Assembly: GCA_020847045.1 (NCBI GenBank)
Contig: JADLCT010000110.1
Coordinates: 39,202 to 103,201, forward strand
Source of the DNA: Bryobacterales bacterium
GTDB taxonomy: Bacteria > Acidobacteriota > Terriglobia > Bryobacterales > Bryobacteraceae
DNA length: 64,000 nucleotides
Direction of reading: 5' to 3'
Below are positions 7,036-15,828 of this stretch, piece by piece. A program made the translations under genes and the position numbers. The notes under the pieces are model-generated. The model worked only from the letters and a program-made list of their open reading frames with translations, did not search any database and had not been told where the DNA came from. Within the stretch, counting starts at the first letter, position 1; the number at the start of each line of letters is the position of its first letter.

Positions 7036-10000
7036 ATGAAACGAACTTCACGCTGTTCTGCCGTGTTTTTGTCCCTCGCGTTGTCTGTCTGGGGCCAGAT
7101 TGGAACCTCAACCATAACCGGACGCATCGCCGATTCCACCGGCGCCGTCGTTCCCGCCGCCTCCATCACCGTGGTGGCCACCGACACCAACTTTACCTTC
7201 AAGGCCACATCGAATCAGGACGGACTGTACCGCGTCCTATCGCTCAACCCCGGTAAGTACAAAGTCACCATCGAAGCTCAGGGTTTCAAGAAATCCATCC
7301 ACGATGTAGAGCTCCGCGTGGGCGACACCCTGGCCGTTGACGCCTCACTCCAGGTCGGCAACATCACCGAATCCATTGAAGTCTCCAGCGCCGCCACTTT
7401 GCTCGATACGGAAACTTCGGCCACCGGTTCGGTCGTCGCCGGCTCGGTCCTCTACGACATGCCGCTCTACCAGCGGTATATCAACTCCACCATGAGCATC
7501 GTTCCCGGCATGACCTCGGGCGGCTATGCTTACGGTGGCAGCCTCGGCAGTTATCACCTGGCCGGACAGCGCGCCGGCGCCATCGGCCTTTTTGAAGACG
7601 GCGTCAATGGCAACGACCAGCAGGGCGGCACCGAAGCCGTAAAGCCGCTCCAAAACTCCGTGGCTGAAGTGAAAATCCTCACCACCGTGCCTCCCGCCGA
7701 GTATGGCCACTCGGCAGGCGGCGTAATCAATGTCGTAAAGAAGTCCGGCACCAACGAGATCCACGGCATGGCCTCTTTCTACGGGCGCACCCGCTCCATG
7801 CAGCACCGCCTCTTCTATGACCGCAACCGCACCTCGGCCCCCACGCCGGCCCGCCCCAACGGCCAGTCCGTCTTTTTCATGCAGCCGGACGCCAACCTGG
7901 GCGGCCCCATCATCAAGAACAAGACTTTCTTTTTCATCGGCTACCAGCGGCTGCACGAAAAGAAGGCCGCCGAGGTTAGCGCCGCGACTCCGAGCCTCGA
8001 CATGCTCGGCGGGAACTTCAACTTTCCCGGCGTTACCGCCAATCGAATCTTCGACCCTGCCACCACGCGCCGCAATCCCGACGGCGCCTGGGCTCGCGAT
8101 CCCTTCGCCGGCAACGTCGTTCCTCTGAGCCGGTTCGACCCTGTCGCCCGCACCCTGATCGGCATCAATCCCTGGGTGGCGCCCAATTCGCCCGGCTCCT
8201 ACAACACGCTTGGACCCACGAGTAACCTGATCACCAACGAATTCTCCAAAACATTCCTGGACGACTACAACGTGCGACTGGATCACCAGTTCAGTCCGAG
8301 CTTCAAGATTTACGGCTCCTATACCGAAAACCGCCAGAACGGGCTCGGCCGCCCCATCAACATCAAGGAGGAGATGGGCGAGTTCGACGCCTCTCAGGGC
8401 CGCAACGCTCCCTTCTATGGCCGCAACATCTCCACCGGCAAAACCTGGATCATCCGTCCCACAATCATCAACGATGCCCGCGTCGGCTACTACCGCCGCT
8501 GGAATGTCACCGAGATTCCCCGCTACGGCGAAAACTGGTCGCAACTGCTCGGCATCCCGAACTCCAGCCTGAACCTGGTTCCCGGCTTTGGTGGCAGCTC
8601 AACGGACCGCTATTCGCCGGAAACGATTTATGGCATCTATGGCAATCAGCCCAGTCAGTCCATCAACGAAACACTCTCATTCCGCGACGACCTGTCGGTG
8701 ATTCGCGGCACGCACGCCTTTAAGGCGGGCTATGAGGTGCTCCGCTTCCGGCTGAATAACGCCACACCTGCGTACGCCGCTCAATATTCGTTCGCCGGCT
8801 CCACCGCCGGCGTCAATCCGAACGGCTCGCTGGCGGCCAACACGGGCAACACGTTCGCCGGTTTTCTTACCGGCTACGTCTCGCAAGCCCTGTTCCGCTC
8901 CGACCTCACCAGTTGGTTGCCCCGCTCCAGCGTCCACAGCTTCTACTTTCAGGACGACTGGAAATTCACTCCCACACTTACTATCAATTGGGGCATCCGT
9001 TACTCCAATGAGTCACCCTTCAACACCAAGTACGGACTGATGTCCAACTTCGATCCCAACGCCACCGACGATGTGACCGGGCTCAAGGGCGCCATCGCGC
9101 ATCCCACCAGCGGACTCAACAAACGCGACAACAACAACTTCAATCCGCGCATCGGCTTCGCCTGGCACCCGCGCGACCGCTGGGTCTTCCGCGGCGGAAT
9201 GGGCATGTACACCGTCGACGTAAAGTTCCCCTCCGGCCGCGGCCAGTTCGACGAATACACCGCTTTGGCCAACGTGCAGGCCAACCCCGGCGATCCCTCG
9301 CCGATCTACCAGATCAGCCGCGCCGCCGCGCCTCCCACCTTCGTAACCCGTTCCAATCTCACCGCCCCCTATCGCGGCTCCAACTTCGGCAGCCGTACCG
9401 TCGAGTGGTGGGATCCGAACCTGCGCAACCCGTACACCATCAACTGGAACGCCAGCGTGCAGTACGAATTCACCCGCGACTATCTCGCCGAAGTGAGCTA
9501 CCAGGGCTCTTCCGGCAACGGTCTGATCGAGCGGTGGCAGTACAACACGTTCCCCATCGACTTCGGCGCCGGCAACACGGCTCTCCAGAACGCGGTGTTT
9601 GCCGCTCCGCAAAACTACCGCCCGTTCACCAATCTGGGGGATGTCTTCCTGCGCTCCAACTTCGGCCACTCCAGCTTCCATTCCGGAACCGTGAAGCTGG
9701 AGAAGCGCCTGTCGAAGGGTATGTTCTTCAACACCTTCTACACCTTCTCCAAGTGCATCAACTCGCAAGACACCGATAACGCCGGCTCTGGCGTCGCGCC
9801 CATCCAGAACCGGAACCTCGAAAAGGCCCGCTGCGGCTACGATCGCAACCACCGCTTCGTCGGCGTGATCAACTACGAACTCCCCTTCGGCCAGGGCAAA
9901 CGCTTTGCCAATGGCGGGGGCTGGAAAAACTGGATCGTGGGCGGCCTGGAGGTCTCCTGGATTCAGACCATGGAGTCGGGCAACCCGCTCAACTTCGGCG

Positions 10001-10494
10001 TCGCCAACTCGCCGTATAACTACTACCCGACCTTCGCCGGCGCCCGCCGTCCGGATCTGGCCGGCACGCCTGACTACAATTTCGGAAACTGGAACAACGG
10101 CGGGCCCGACCGCTTCTCCCGCCCGCAAAGCCTTCCCGCCGTCATCGACCAGAGCGCCTTCGCCTGGGCCGGCGGCTGCGGCAGCGTCACCACTGCCGTC
10201 AATCCCGCCAACTGCAACTTCCGTGTCGGCAACGCCGGCCGCAACATCCTCACCGGGCCCCGTCTCCTCTGGAGCCAGGTCTCCGTGCAGAAAAACTTCC
10301 GCTTCAACGAACGCTGGCGCGCTCAGCTCCGCTGGGACTTCCAGAACGTCCTGAAGACCTTCAACTTCACCGGACCGTCCACCAACGTCGATTTCCGCAA
10401 CCCGCTCACCTTCGGAAAGCTCGGCGACGACCCACGGACCGCCTCCTTTGGCGGCCAGCCCCTGATGAACCTGACGTTGATGGTCTCGTTCTAG
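7036..10494 (+). CDS. TonB-dependent-receptor-like outer membrane protein with carboxypeptidase regulatory domain
   Basis: A 1152-residue protein with a signal peptide (residues 1-20, cleaved near VWGQ) and an N-terminal carboxypeptidase-regulatory/Cna-B-like domain (GRIADSTGAVVPAASITV at about 29-46). A TonB plug-like region follows (QRAGAIGLFEDGVNG; GHSAGGVINVVKKSGTNE). The long C-terminal beta barrel ends in hydrophobic alternation and a terminal Phe (LMVSF), as outer-membrane barrels do. No obvious TonB box is present. This architecture is highly expanded in Solibacter-like acidobacteria and is presumed to take up large or complex substrates. The ATG at 7036 has AAAGG five bases upstream. 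The frame is open a further 948 bases upstream, but that stretch runs antisense through the FkbM gene. Confidence 0.9.
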   Translation: MKRTSRCSAVFLSLALSVWGQIGTSTITGRIADSTGAVVPAASITVVATDTNFTFKATSNQDGLYRVLSLNPGKYKVTIEAQGFKKSIHDVELRVGDTLAVDASLQVGNITESIEVSSAATLLDTETSATGSVVAGSVLYDMPLYQRYINSTMSIVPGMTSGGYAYGGSLGSYHLAGQRAGAIGLFEDGVNGNDQQGGTEAVKPLQNSVAEVKILTTVPPAEYGHSAGGVINVVKKSGTNEIHGMASFYGRTRSMQHRLFYDRNRTSAPTPARPNGQSVFFMQPDANLGGPIIKNKTFFFIGYQRLHEKKAAEVSAATPSLDMLGGNFNFPGVTANRIFDPATTRRNPDGAWARDPFAGNVVPLSRFDPVARTLIGINPWVAPNSPGSYNTLGPTSNLITNEFSKTFLDDYNVRLDHQFSPSFKIYGSYTENRQNGLGRPINIKEEMGEFDASQGRNAPFYGRNISTGKTWIIRPTIINDARVGYYRRWNVTEIPRYGENWSQLLGIPNSSLNLVPGFGGSSTDRYSPETIYGIYGNQPSQSINETLSFRDDLSVIRGTHAFKAGYEVLRFRLNNATPAYAAQYSFAGSTAGVNPNGSLAANTGNTFAGFLTGYVSQALFRSDLTSWLPRSSVHSFYFQDDWKFTPTLTINWGIRYSNESPFNTKYGLMSNFDPNATDDVTGLKGAIAHPTSGLNKRDNNNFNPRIGFAWHPRDRWVFRGGMGMYTVDVKFPSGRGQFDEYTALANVQANPGDPSPIYQISRAAAPPTFVTRSNLTAPYRGSNFGSRTVEWWDPNLRNPYTINWNASVQYEFTRDYLAEVSYQGSSGNGLIERWQYNTFPIDFGAGNTALQNAVFAAPQNYRPFTNLGDVFLRSNFGHSSFHSGTVKLEKRLSKGMFFNTFYTFSKCINSQDTDNAGSGVAPIQNRNLEKARCGYDRNHRFVGVINYELPFGQGKRFANGGGWKNWIVGGLEVSWIQTMESGNPLNFGVANSPYNYYPTFAGARRPDLAGTPDYNFGNWNNGGPDRFSRPQSLPAVIDQSAFAWAGGCGSVTTAVNPANCNFRVGNAGRNILTGPRLLWSQVSVQKNFRFNERWRAQLRWDFQNVLKTFNFTGPSTNVDFRNPLTFGKLGDDPRTASFGGQPLMNLTLMVSF

Positions 10495-10518
10495 CGGGAC
10501 ATTGCAAGGCCCTTGATC

Positions 10519-10565
10519 GCCCGGGAGTCCGCTGCACGCAGCGGCCCCCGGGTATCCTGTTTTAC
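10519..10565 (+). terminator. Candidate intrinsic terminator after the receptor gene
   Basis: CCGCTG (10529-10534) pairs with CAGCGG (10539-10544) around a CACG loop, inside outer arms CCCGGG (10520-10525) and CCCGGG (10547-10552). A T-containing tail, TGTTTTA, follows from 10559. The TATCCT at 10553-10558 could also serve as -10 for the next gene. Confidence 0.5.
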
Positions 10566-10600
10566 TGCATCCCCTTGCGGGGCGTGCAAGGAGAATGACG

Positions 10601-11074
10601 ATGAACAAGAACACCATCTGCCTGTGGTACAGCCATGACGCGGAAGAGGCGGCCCGCTTTTACGCCCGCACCTTTCCGGATAGCGCGGTGGGCGCGGTGT
10701 ACCGCGCACCGGCCGACTACCCCGGCGGCAAAGCGGGCAGTGTGCTGACGGTCGAATTCACCGTGTGTGGCATCCCCTGCCTGGGCCTCAACGGCGGAGA
10801 CGTCTTCAAACATAGCGAGGCGTTTTCGTTTCAGATCGCCACCGAGGACCAGGCCGAGACCGACCGCTACTGGGATGCGATTACCAGCAACGGCGGCGCG
10901 CCAGGCGAATGTGGCTGGTGTAAGGACAAGTGGGGCATCTCCTGGCAAATCACGCCACGCGTCCTCATCGATGCGTTGGCCAAGGGAGGCGATGCCGGGA
11001 AGCGCGCGTTTGCAGCCATGATGCAGATGCAAAAGATCGATGTCGCCCGGATCGAGGCGGCCGCGCGCGGCTAA
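10601..11074 (+). CDS. VOC family protein, PhnB/3-demethylubiquinone-methyltransferase-like fold
   Basis: A 157-residue glyoxalase/VOC-fold protein of the PhnB type, with the usual entry ICLWYSHDAEEAARFYARTF, a middle FTVCGIPCLGLNGGDVF strand pair and the C-terminal GWCKDKWGISWQITPR segment. Such proteins are annotated after 3-demethylubiquinone 3-methyltransferase, but most have no demonstrated activity. Of two in-frame ATGs, 10601 is preferred because AAGGAG (10588-10593) sits seven bases before it and only one base before the ATG at 10595. Its stop shares CTAA with the stop of the convergent kinase gene. Confidence 0.8.
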   Translation: MNKNTICLWYSHDAEEAARFYARTFPDSAVGAVYRAPADYPGGKAGSVLTVEFTVCGIPCLGLNGGDVFKHSEAFSFQIATEDQAETDRYWDAITSNGGAPGECGWCKDKWGISWQITPRVLIDALAKGGDAGKRAFAAMMQMQKIDVARIEAAARG

Positions 11075-13473
11075 CGCAGAGCCGTCTCCAACTTCACCAG
11101 CATCGGCGCGCCCGCCGGCAGAAACGCCTTCAACTCGGCCAGTGCGCGTTCCACCTTGGGCCGCGCCTCTTCCTTCCTGCCCATCTCCATCAGGCACAGT
11201 CCCTCGGCCGCCATGCGGTTGCCCGTCCACTGCGGCGGCATTCGGCCACCGCTAATCTCATCGGCTTCCTTCATCAGCCCCGGCACGCCTTCGCAACGCC
11301 CGGCGCGGAAACTGGCCATGCCGGCATCGACGAAGATCATCCAGCGCGGCGCGCCCGTCTCCTGCGCACGCCGCCGCGTCTCGGCCACGGCCGCCTCCAC
11401 AATCTCCATCGCCCGGTCCTTCTCGCCCGCCTCGGCCATCCGCGCCGCCCACATCACCTTCATCCGCAGGAACTCGAACGGGCTCACGAACCCCTCCATC
11501 AAGGCGACGCCTTTTCCCAGCGCCGCCGCCGCCGCCGCGATGTCTCCCTGCGCATATTCGATGGTCGAGAGCGAACGCAGCAGCGTTACCTGCAGCGAGT
11601 TCGACTCAGGCTCGCGCGCCGCCAGGTCCAGCCCCTGTTCCACCGCCCGCCGCGCCTCGCCGTAGCGCCGCGCCTTGGTCAGCGCCATGGCGTAGCCGTT
11701 CAGCACATAGCCCTTGAACAGACGCGGCGGCATGGAGGTCTCGATGCTGTTGTCGGCGATTTCCGGCAGACGCTTCACCGCCTGGCCCATCAGCTCCAGC
11801 ATCGCCTTCGGGTCCTTCCCGCAGTTCTCCTTCGATTGCCCCAACCCCACCGCGAAGGCCACCCACGCCTCGACAGGGATCGCATTACCCTCATCGCGCC
11901 ACACCTGCTCGGCTTCGCCGAATAGCTTGCCCGCCTCGGCGCAGCGCCCCATCGAGATTTCCAACTGGCCCAGTGTGTTCAGCGTTCCCACGCGCGCGCC
12001 GGGCTGGCCGGAGCGCCGCGCCCGCTCCACGCTCTCGCGAATCATCTTCAAGGCTTCTTCCGGCCGCCCTTCGTAGTAGCTCAGCCATCCGAGCGAGGAT
12101 TGCAGCGTCGCCGCCGTGCCATCGTCCAGCACCGTGCCGCGCTCCAGCGCCCGGTTGGTGCGGTCCACCACTTCGCGCCACGTCATGCCCTGACGCCCTC
12201 CGTAAAGCGGATTCGTGCTCTGGAACATCCAGAACAGGAACTGCGCGCGCGCCTGCGCTTTGCGCCCCTCCTCGGCCTGCCGCCGCTGCTGATACCAACC
12301 GTAGCCGAGCGCGCCCACCAGGCCCATGGCCAGCACAGCCGTCAGCGTCACGGTCCCGGCGTGCCGTTGGGCATACTTCTGCACGCGGTACAGCACGGTT
12401 TGCGGCCGCGCCTGAATCGGACGCCCGGTGAGATACCGCCCAACCTCTTCGGCCAGTTCCCGCACGGAGCCATAGCGCTGCTCGGGCGCTGTGCGCAGGC
12501 ACTTCAACACAATCACGGAGAGATCGCCTGCCAGCCGCGCCCGCAACTGCTGCACGGTTACGCCGCGCTCCCGCGCCGCCTGTTCGGTAACCGCCTGATC
12601 CGGAGCCGGCGTTTCGGTTTCGCGCACCGCCCGCTCCACCAGGGCCACAATCGAGGCATTGCCGGCTGGCGTCTCCCCGGCCAGCAGTTCGTACAGCACC
12701 ACTCCGAGCGAGTAGATGTCGCTCTGCGTCGTCAGCGGACGCGCCAGCAGCTGCTCCGGACTGGCGTAGACCGGTGTCAAGGGCGCCGTGGTCGTCGAGC
12801 CGCCCATCTGGTCCAACAGCTTCGCCGTCCCAAAATCGAGCAGCTTAACCACTCCTCCGGCCGTCACCATTACGTTGCCCGGCTTCAGGTCAAGATGCAG
12901 AATCAGGTTCCGGTGCGCGTACTCCACCACGCCGCACAACTGGCCGAACAGCCGCAAACGCTCCTCCACTCCCAAATGGCGCCGGTCGCAATAATCGTCC
13001 AGGCGCTCGCCCTCCACCAGTTCCATCAGCAGGTAGGGACGCCCATAGCCGTCGAAACCGGCATCGTACACACGCGGAATGTTCGGATGATTCAGCGAGG
13101 CCACAATCTTCTGCTCGCGCAGAAAGCGCTCCCGCAGTTCGGGCGAATCCACATGCGCCGCGAGCAGCTTCAACGCTCCGCGCGCCGTCAGTCCCGAGGT
13201 CTCCCACTCCACCAGCCACACGGTGCCCATGCCGCCCGCGCCCAACTGACGCACCACGCGGTACTGGCCCACCGTGGGCGTTCCCTCCACCGCCTGCGCC
13301 GCCTGTGGGCCCGCGCCCGCGCTTGCGGCATCGTCCGCCACCAGCAGTTCCATCACACGCGCGCGCAGCGCCGGAAACGCCTCCAGCGCCTTCACGCGCT
13401 CGGCCGGCGGAAGCGGCGACAGGCTATGGAAGAGCTCCTGGATCTGGTCCCAGTTCTGTTGCTCGATACTCAT
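11071..13473 (-). CDS. Membrane Ser/Thr protein kinase with TPR-like sensor region, non-RD (HLD) type
   Basis: An 800-residue protein. An N-terminal segment (1-68) precedes a Hanks-type kinase domain (about 70-345) with glycine loop GAGGMG (78-83), ATP-site Lys102, catalytic loop H193-L194-D195-LKPGN and DFG 213-215. One membrane segment follows at about 373-394, and then a C-terminal helical TPR-like region of about 400 residues. The catalytic Asp is intact, but the preceding Arg of HRD is replaced by Leu (codon CTT), so activation-loop control may differ from RD kinases. The GTG at 13476 is also possible. It lies 42 bases downstream of the ECF sigma gene and probably shares its mRNA. Confidence 0.9.
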   Translation of the reverse strand: MSIEQQNWDQIQELFHSLSPLPPAERVKALEAFPALRARVMELLVADDAASAGAGPQAAQAVEGTPTVGQYRVVRQLGAGGMGTVWLVEWETSGLTARGALKLLAAHVDSPELRERFLREQKIVASLNHPNIPRVYDAGFDGYGRPYLLMELVEGERLDDYCDRRHLGVEERLRLFGQLCGVVEYAHRNLILHLDLKPGNVMVTAGGVVKLLDFGTAKLLDQMGGSTTTAPLTPVYASPEQLLARPLTTQSDIYSLGVVLYELLAGETPAGNASIVALVERAVRETETPAPDQAVTEQAARERGVTVQQLRARLAGDLSVIVLKCLRTAPEQRYGSVRELAEEVGRYLTGRPIQARPQTVLYRVQKYAQRHAGTVTLTAVLAMGLVGALGYGWYQQRRQAEEGRKAQARAQFLFWMFQSTNPLYGGRQGMTWREVVDRTNRALERGTVLDDGTAATLQSSLGWLSYYEGRPEEALKMIRESVERARRSGQPGARVGTLNTLGQLEISMGRCAEAGKLFGEAEQVWRDEGNAIPVEAWVAFAVGLGQSKENCGKDPKAMLELMGQAVKRLPEIADNSIETSMPPRLFKGYVLNGYAMALTKARRYGEARRAVEQGLDLAAREPESNSLQVTLLRSLSTIEYAQGDIAAAAAALGKGVALMEGFVSPFEFLRMKVMWAARMAEAGEKDRAMEIVEAAVAETRRRAQETGAPRWMIFVDAGMASFRAGRCEGVPGLMKEADEISGGRMPPQWTGNRMAAEGLCLMEMGRKEEARPKVERALAELKAFLPAGAPMLVKLETALR

Positions 13474-13515
13474 CACTTCATCCGTCCTGTTGGCGCAGAC
13501 AGCGATGTTTGTGAC

Positions 13516-14130
13516 TCACCCGGCGCGCGGCGGACTCTCCGGCTCCCGCTCGCCACCGCTCCCCTTCAGCCGGGCATACAGCCAGGAGCGCACAAAGCGC
13601 AGTTCGCGGTCCACCGTGGCCTTGGACACGCCGGATACCTCGGCCGCCTCCTCCGCCGTCAACCCCAGCATGTAGCGCAACTCCACCAACCGGCATTTCC
13701 GCGCATCCAGCCCCTCCAACTCATCAAGTGCACGGTTCAGATCCACCATTTGTTCGCCCCCGGCTTCCACCCAGGCCAGCTCCTCATGCAGCCGCATCGT
13801 CACGCCCGCTCCGCGCTTGGCCGCTCGCTCACGCCGGGCCTGGTCTACCAGGATCCACCGCATCAGCCGCGCCGCCAGGCTCAGGAAATGGTTGCGGTTC
13901 TCAAATCGCAGCTCGCGCTGTTCGAGCAGCCGCACATAGAACTCGTTCACCAGGCCGGTGGCCTGCATCAGGCTGCCGGAGCGCTCGCCCCGGCACAGCG
14001 CCCCGGCCACCTCTTTCAGACGCGGGTAGATCCGCTCCAGCAGCGGCGCCAGCGCCTCCTGATGCCCGGCCTCCCACTGGCGCAACAGCACCGTGATCTC
14101 GCCCCCCTGGCCTTGGCCGCCATTCACCAC
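13516..14130 (-). CDS. ECF-type RNA polymerase sigma factor, TIGR02999-like
   Basis: A 204-residue sigma-70 family protein lacking regions 1 and 3. Region 2 is seen as QATGLVNEFYVRLL and NRNHFLSLAARLMRWILVD (about 57-96). Region 4 is seen as CRLVELRYMLGLTAEEAAEV and SGVSKATVDRELRFVRSWL (about 146-187), a clear helix-turn-helix for -35 recognition. The opening EITVLLRQWEAG marks the TIGR02999 group common in Acidobacteria. Members are often encoded beside Ser/Thr kinases rather than anti-sigma factors, as here. The start is GTG at 14130, with a TATACT box six bases upstream and no Shine-Dalgarno. Confidence 0.9.
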   Translation of the reverse strand: MVNGGQGQGGEITVLLRQWEAGHQEALAPLLERIYPRLKEVAGALCRGERSGSLMQATGLVNEFYVRLLEQRELRFENRNHFLSLAARLMRWILVDQARRERAAKRGAGVTMRLHEELAWVEAGGEQMVDLNRALDELEGLDARKCRLVELRYMLGLTAEEAAEVSGVSKATVDRELRFVRSWLYARLKGSGGEREPESPPRAG

Positions 14131-14136
14131 GGGTCA

Positions 14137-14142
14137 AGTATA
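14137..14142 (-). promoter_or_regulatory. TATACT -10 box, leaderless start of the ECF sigma gene
   Basis: On the minus strand TATACT is followed by six bases (TGACCC) and then the GTG start at 14130. This spacing supports GTG 14130 over the second GTG at 14127. Confidence 0.6.
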
Positions 14143-14260
14143 ACGGCCCGGTCCGGCAAACGCCTTGCGGCCGGGCGCGTCTAATGGAACTGGCCCCGGG
14201 TTCGCAGTCCGGAACCGGAATGTGCTGAACTAGTCCTGGTAAGGAGAAGCGAGACCTTTC

Positions 14261-15799
14261 ATGAAGCCCGACAGCCGGACCATCCGTCTGGCCTGCGCGG
14301 CCGTGGCGCTGCTGAGCGCGCCCTGGCTGGCCGCCCAGGACAGTTTTGCCGAGTTCGAGAAGAAGGTGACCGAATTCACGCTCGACAACGGCATGAAGTT
14401 TCTCATCGTGGAGCGGCACAACGCCCCCGTGGTGAGCTTCTACACCTACGCCGACGTGGGCTCGGCGCAGGAGGTGAAGGGCATTACGGGCATGGCGCAC
14501 ATGTTCGAGCACATGGCGTTCAAGGGCACGCGCAAAGTGGGCACGAAGAACTGGGCGGAAGAAAAAAACGCCCTCGATCAGGTGGACCGGGCGTTTCTGG
14601 CTCTGAGGGCTGAACGGGATAAAGGGAGCAAGGCGGGCAAGGAACAGCTGGCTGAACTCGACAAAGCCTTCGAGGCGGCCCAGGAGGGCGCGGGCCGTTT
14701 CGTGGTGCCGAACGAACTGGGTAAGTTGATCGATTCGGCCGGCGGCCGCGGCTTGAATGCCTCCACGGCCAGCGACAAAACCGACTACTTTTACAGCCTT
14801 CCTTCGAATGCCATCGAATTGTGGTTCTACCTGGAGAGCGAGCGCTTTTTGAACCCCGTTCTGCGCGAGTTTTACAAAGAGGCGGGCGTGGTGCGCGAGG
14901 AGCGCCGCATGCGCACCGACTCCAATCCCGTCGGCAAGATGATCGAGGAGTTTCTCGCCGTCGCCTACAAGGCGCATCCCTATGGCGAGCCTGGCATCGG
15001 CCACATGAGCGACCTGATGAACTTCACGCGGATCGACGCCGAGGCGTTCTTCCAGCAGCACTACATGGCTTCGAGCCTCACCTGCGTGCTGGCCGGCGAC
15101 ATCGATCCGAAACGGGCGCGCACCCTCGCCGAGGCCTACTTCGGCCGTCTGCCCAAGCGTCCCCGTCCCGAGCCCGTGCGCACAGCCGAACCGCGCCAGG
15201 AGGTGGAAAAGCGCGTGCTTCTGAAGGCGCAGTCCCAGCCCTGGGTGCTGATCGGGTACCACAAGCCCGCCGCCACCCACCCCGACGGCCCGGTGTATGA
15301 CGCCATTGGCAGCCTGCTCAGCGACGGCCGCAGCTCGCGCCTCTACCGCCGGCTGGTGACGGAAAAGAAGATTGTCGCCGGAGCGGGAGGCTTCCCGGAC
15401 TTCCCCGGCGAAAAGTATCCCGGCCTGTTTTTCTTCTACGCTGCGGCCAACCCCGGCAAAACGAACGCCGAAGTGGAAAAGGCCATGTACGGAGAAATTG
15501 ACGATCTGAAAACGAACCTGGTGAGCCAGGAGGAGCTGGACGGGGTGAAACGCCGCGCCCGGTCCTCCATCATCAACAGTCTTTCGAGCAACACCTCCAT
15601 CGGCATGCAATTGGCCAAGTTTCAGGTGCTCACCGGCGACTGGCGGAACGTCTTCAAGTACCTGGACGAGATCAACAAGGTGACGCCCGAGGATGTGCGC
15701 CGCGTGGCGCGCGCCACTTTTACCGAGTCCAACCGCACCGTGGGTTACATCGAGATGGCCAAGCCCGGGGAGATGGCCAAGCCCGGAGCGGGGAACTAA
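14261..15799 (+). CDS. M16 family zinc metallopeptidase, catalytic subunit
   Basis: A 512-residue exported peptidase of the insulinase/pitrilysin clan. The signal peptide is residues 1-25 (cleavage near LAAQ). The inverted zinc motif H80-M-F-E83-H84 is intact, and the downstream Glu pair at 213-214 (REERRMR) supplies the third ligand. About 50 highly charged residues (101-150, likely a helical hairpin) are inserted between these two motifs compared with the usual M16 spacing. A second half-barrel (IGYHKPAATHPDGPVYDAIG) follows. The next gene encodes a zinc-site-less partner 29 bases downstream, so the two probably form a periplasmic heterodimer. An AAGGAG lies 14 bases before the ATG. Confidence 0.9.
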   Translation: MKPDSRTIRLACAAVALLSAPWLAAQDSFAEFEKKVTEFTLDNGMKFLIVERHNAPVVSFYTYADVGSAQEVKGITGMAHMFEHMAFKGTRKVGTKNWAEEKNALDQVDRAFLALRAERDKGSKAGKEQLAELDKAFEAAQEGAGRFVVPNELGKLIDSAGGRGLNASTASDKTDYFYSLPSNAIELWFYLESERFLNPVLREFYKEAGVVREERRMRTDSNPVGKMIEEFLAVAYKAHPYGEPGIGHMSDLMNFTRIDAEAFFQQHYMASSLTCVLAGDIDPKRARTLAEAYFGRLPKRPRPEPVRTAEPRQEVEKRVLLKAQSQPWVLIGYHKPAATHPDGPVYDAIGSLLSDGRSSRLYRRLVTEKKIVAGAGGFPDFPGEKYPGLFFFYAAANPGKTNAEVEKAMYGEIDDLKTNLVSQEELDGVKRRARSSIINSLSSNTSIGMQLAKFQVLTGDWRNVFKYLDEINKVTPEDVRRVARATFTESNRTVGYIEMAKPGEMAKPGAGN

Positions 15800-15828
15800 G
15801 GCCGCAACGCGAACCAGGAGACAAACAC

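Noticed and set aside
13901..15610. 569-residue minus-strand open frame
   Set aside because: It is the GC-rich shadow of the M16 peptidase gene; the plus-strand product has intact HxxEH and a signal peptide.
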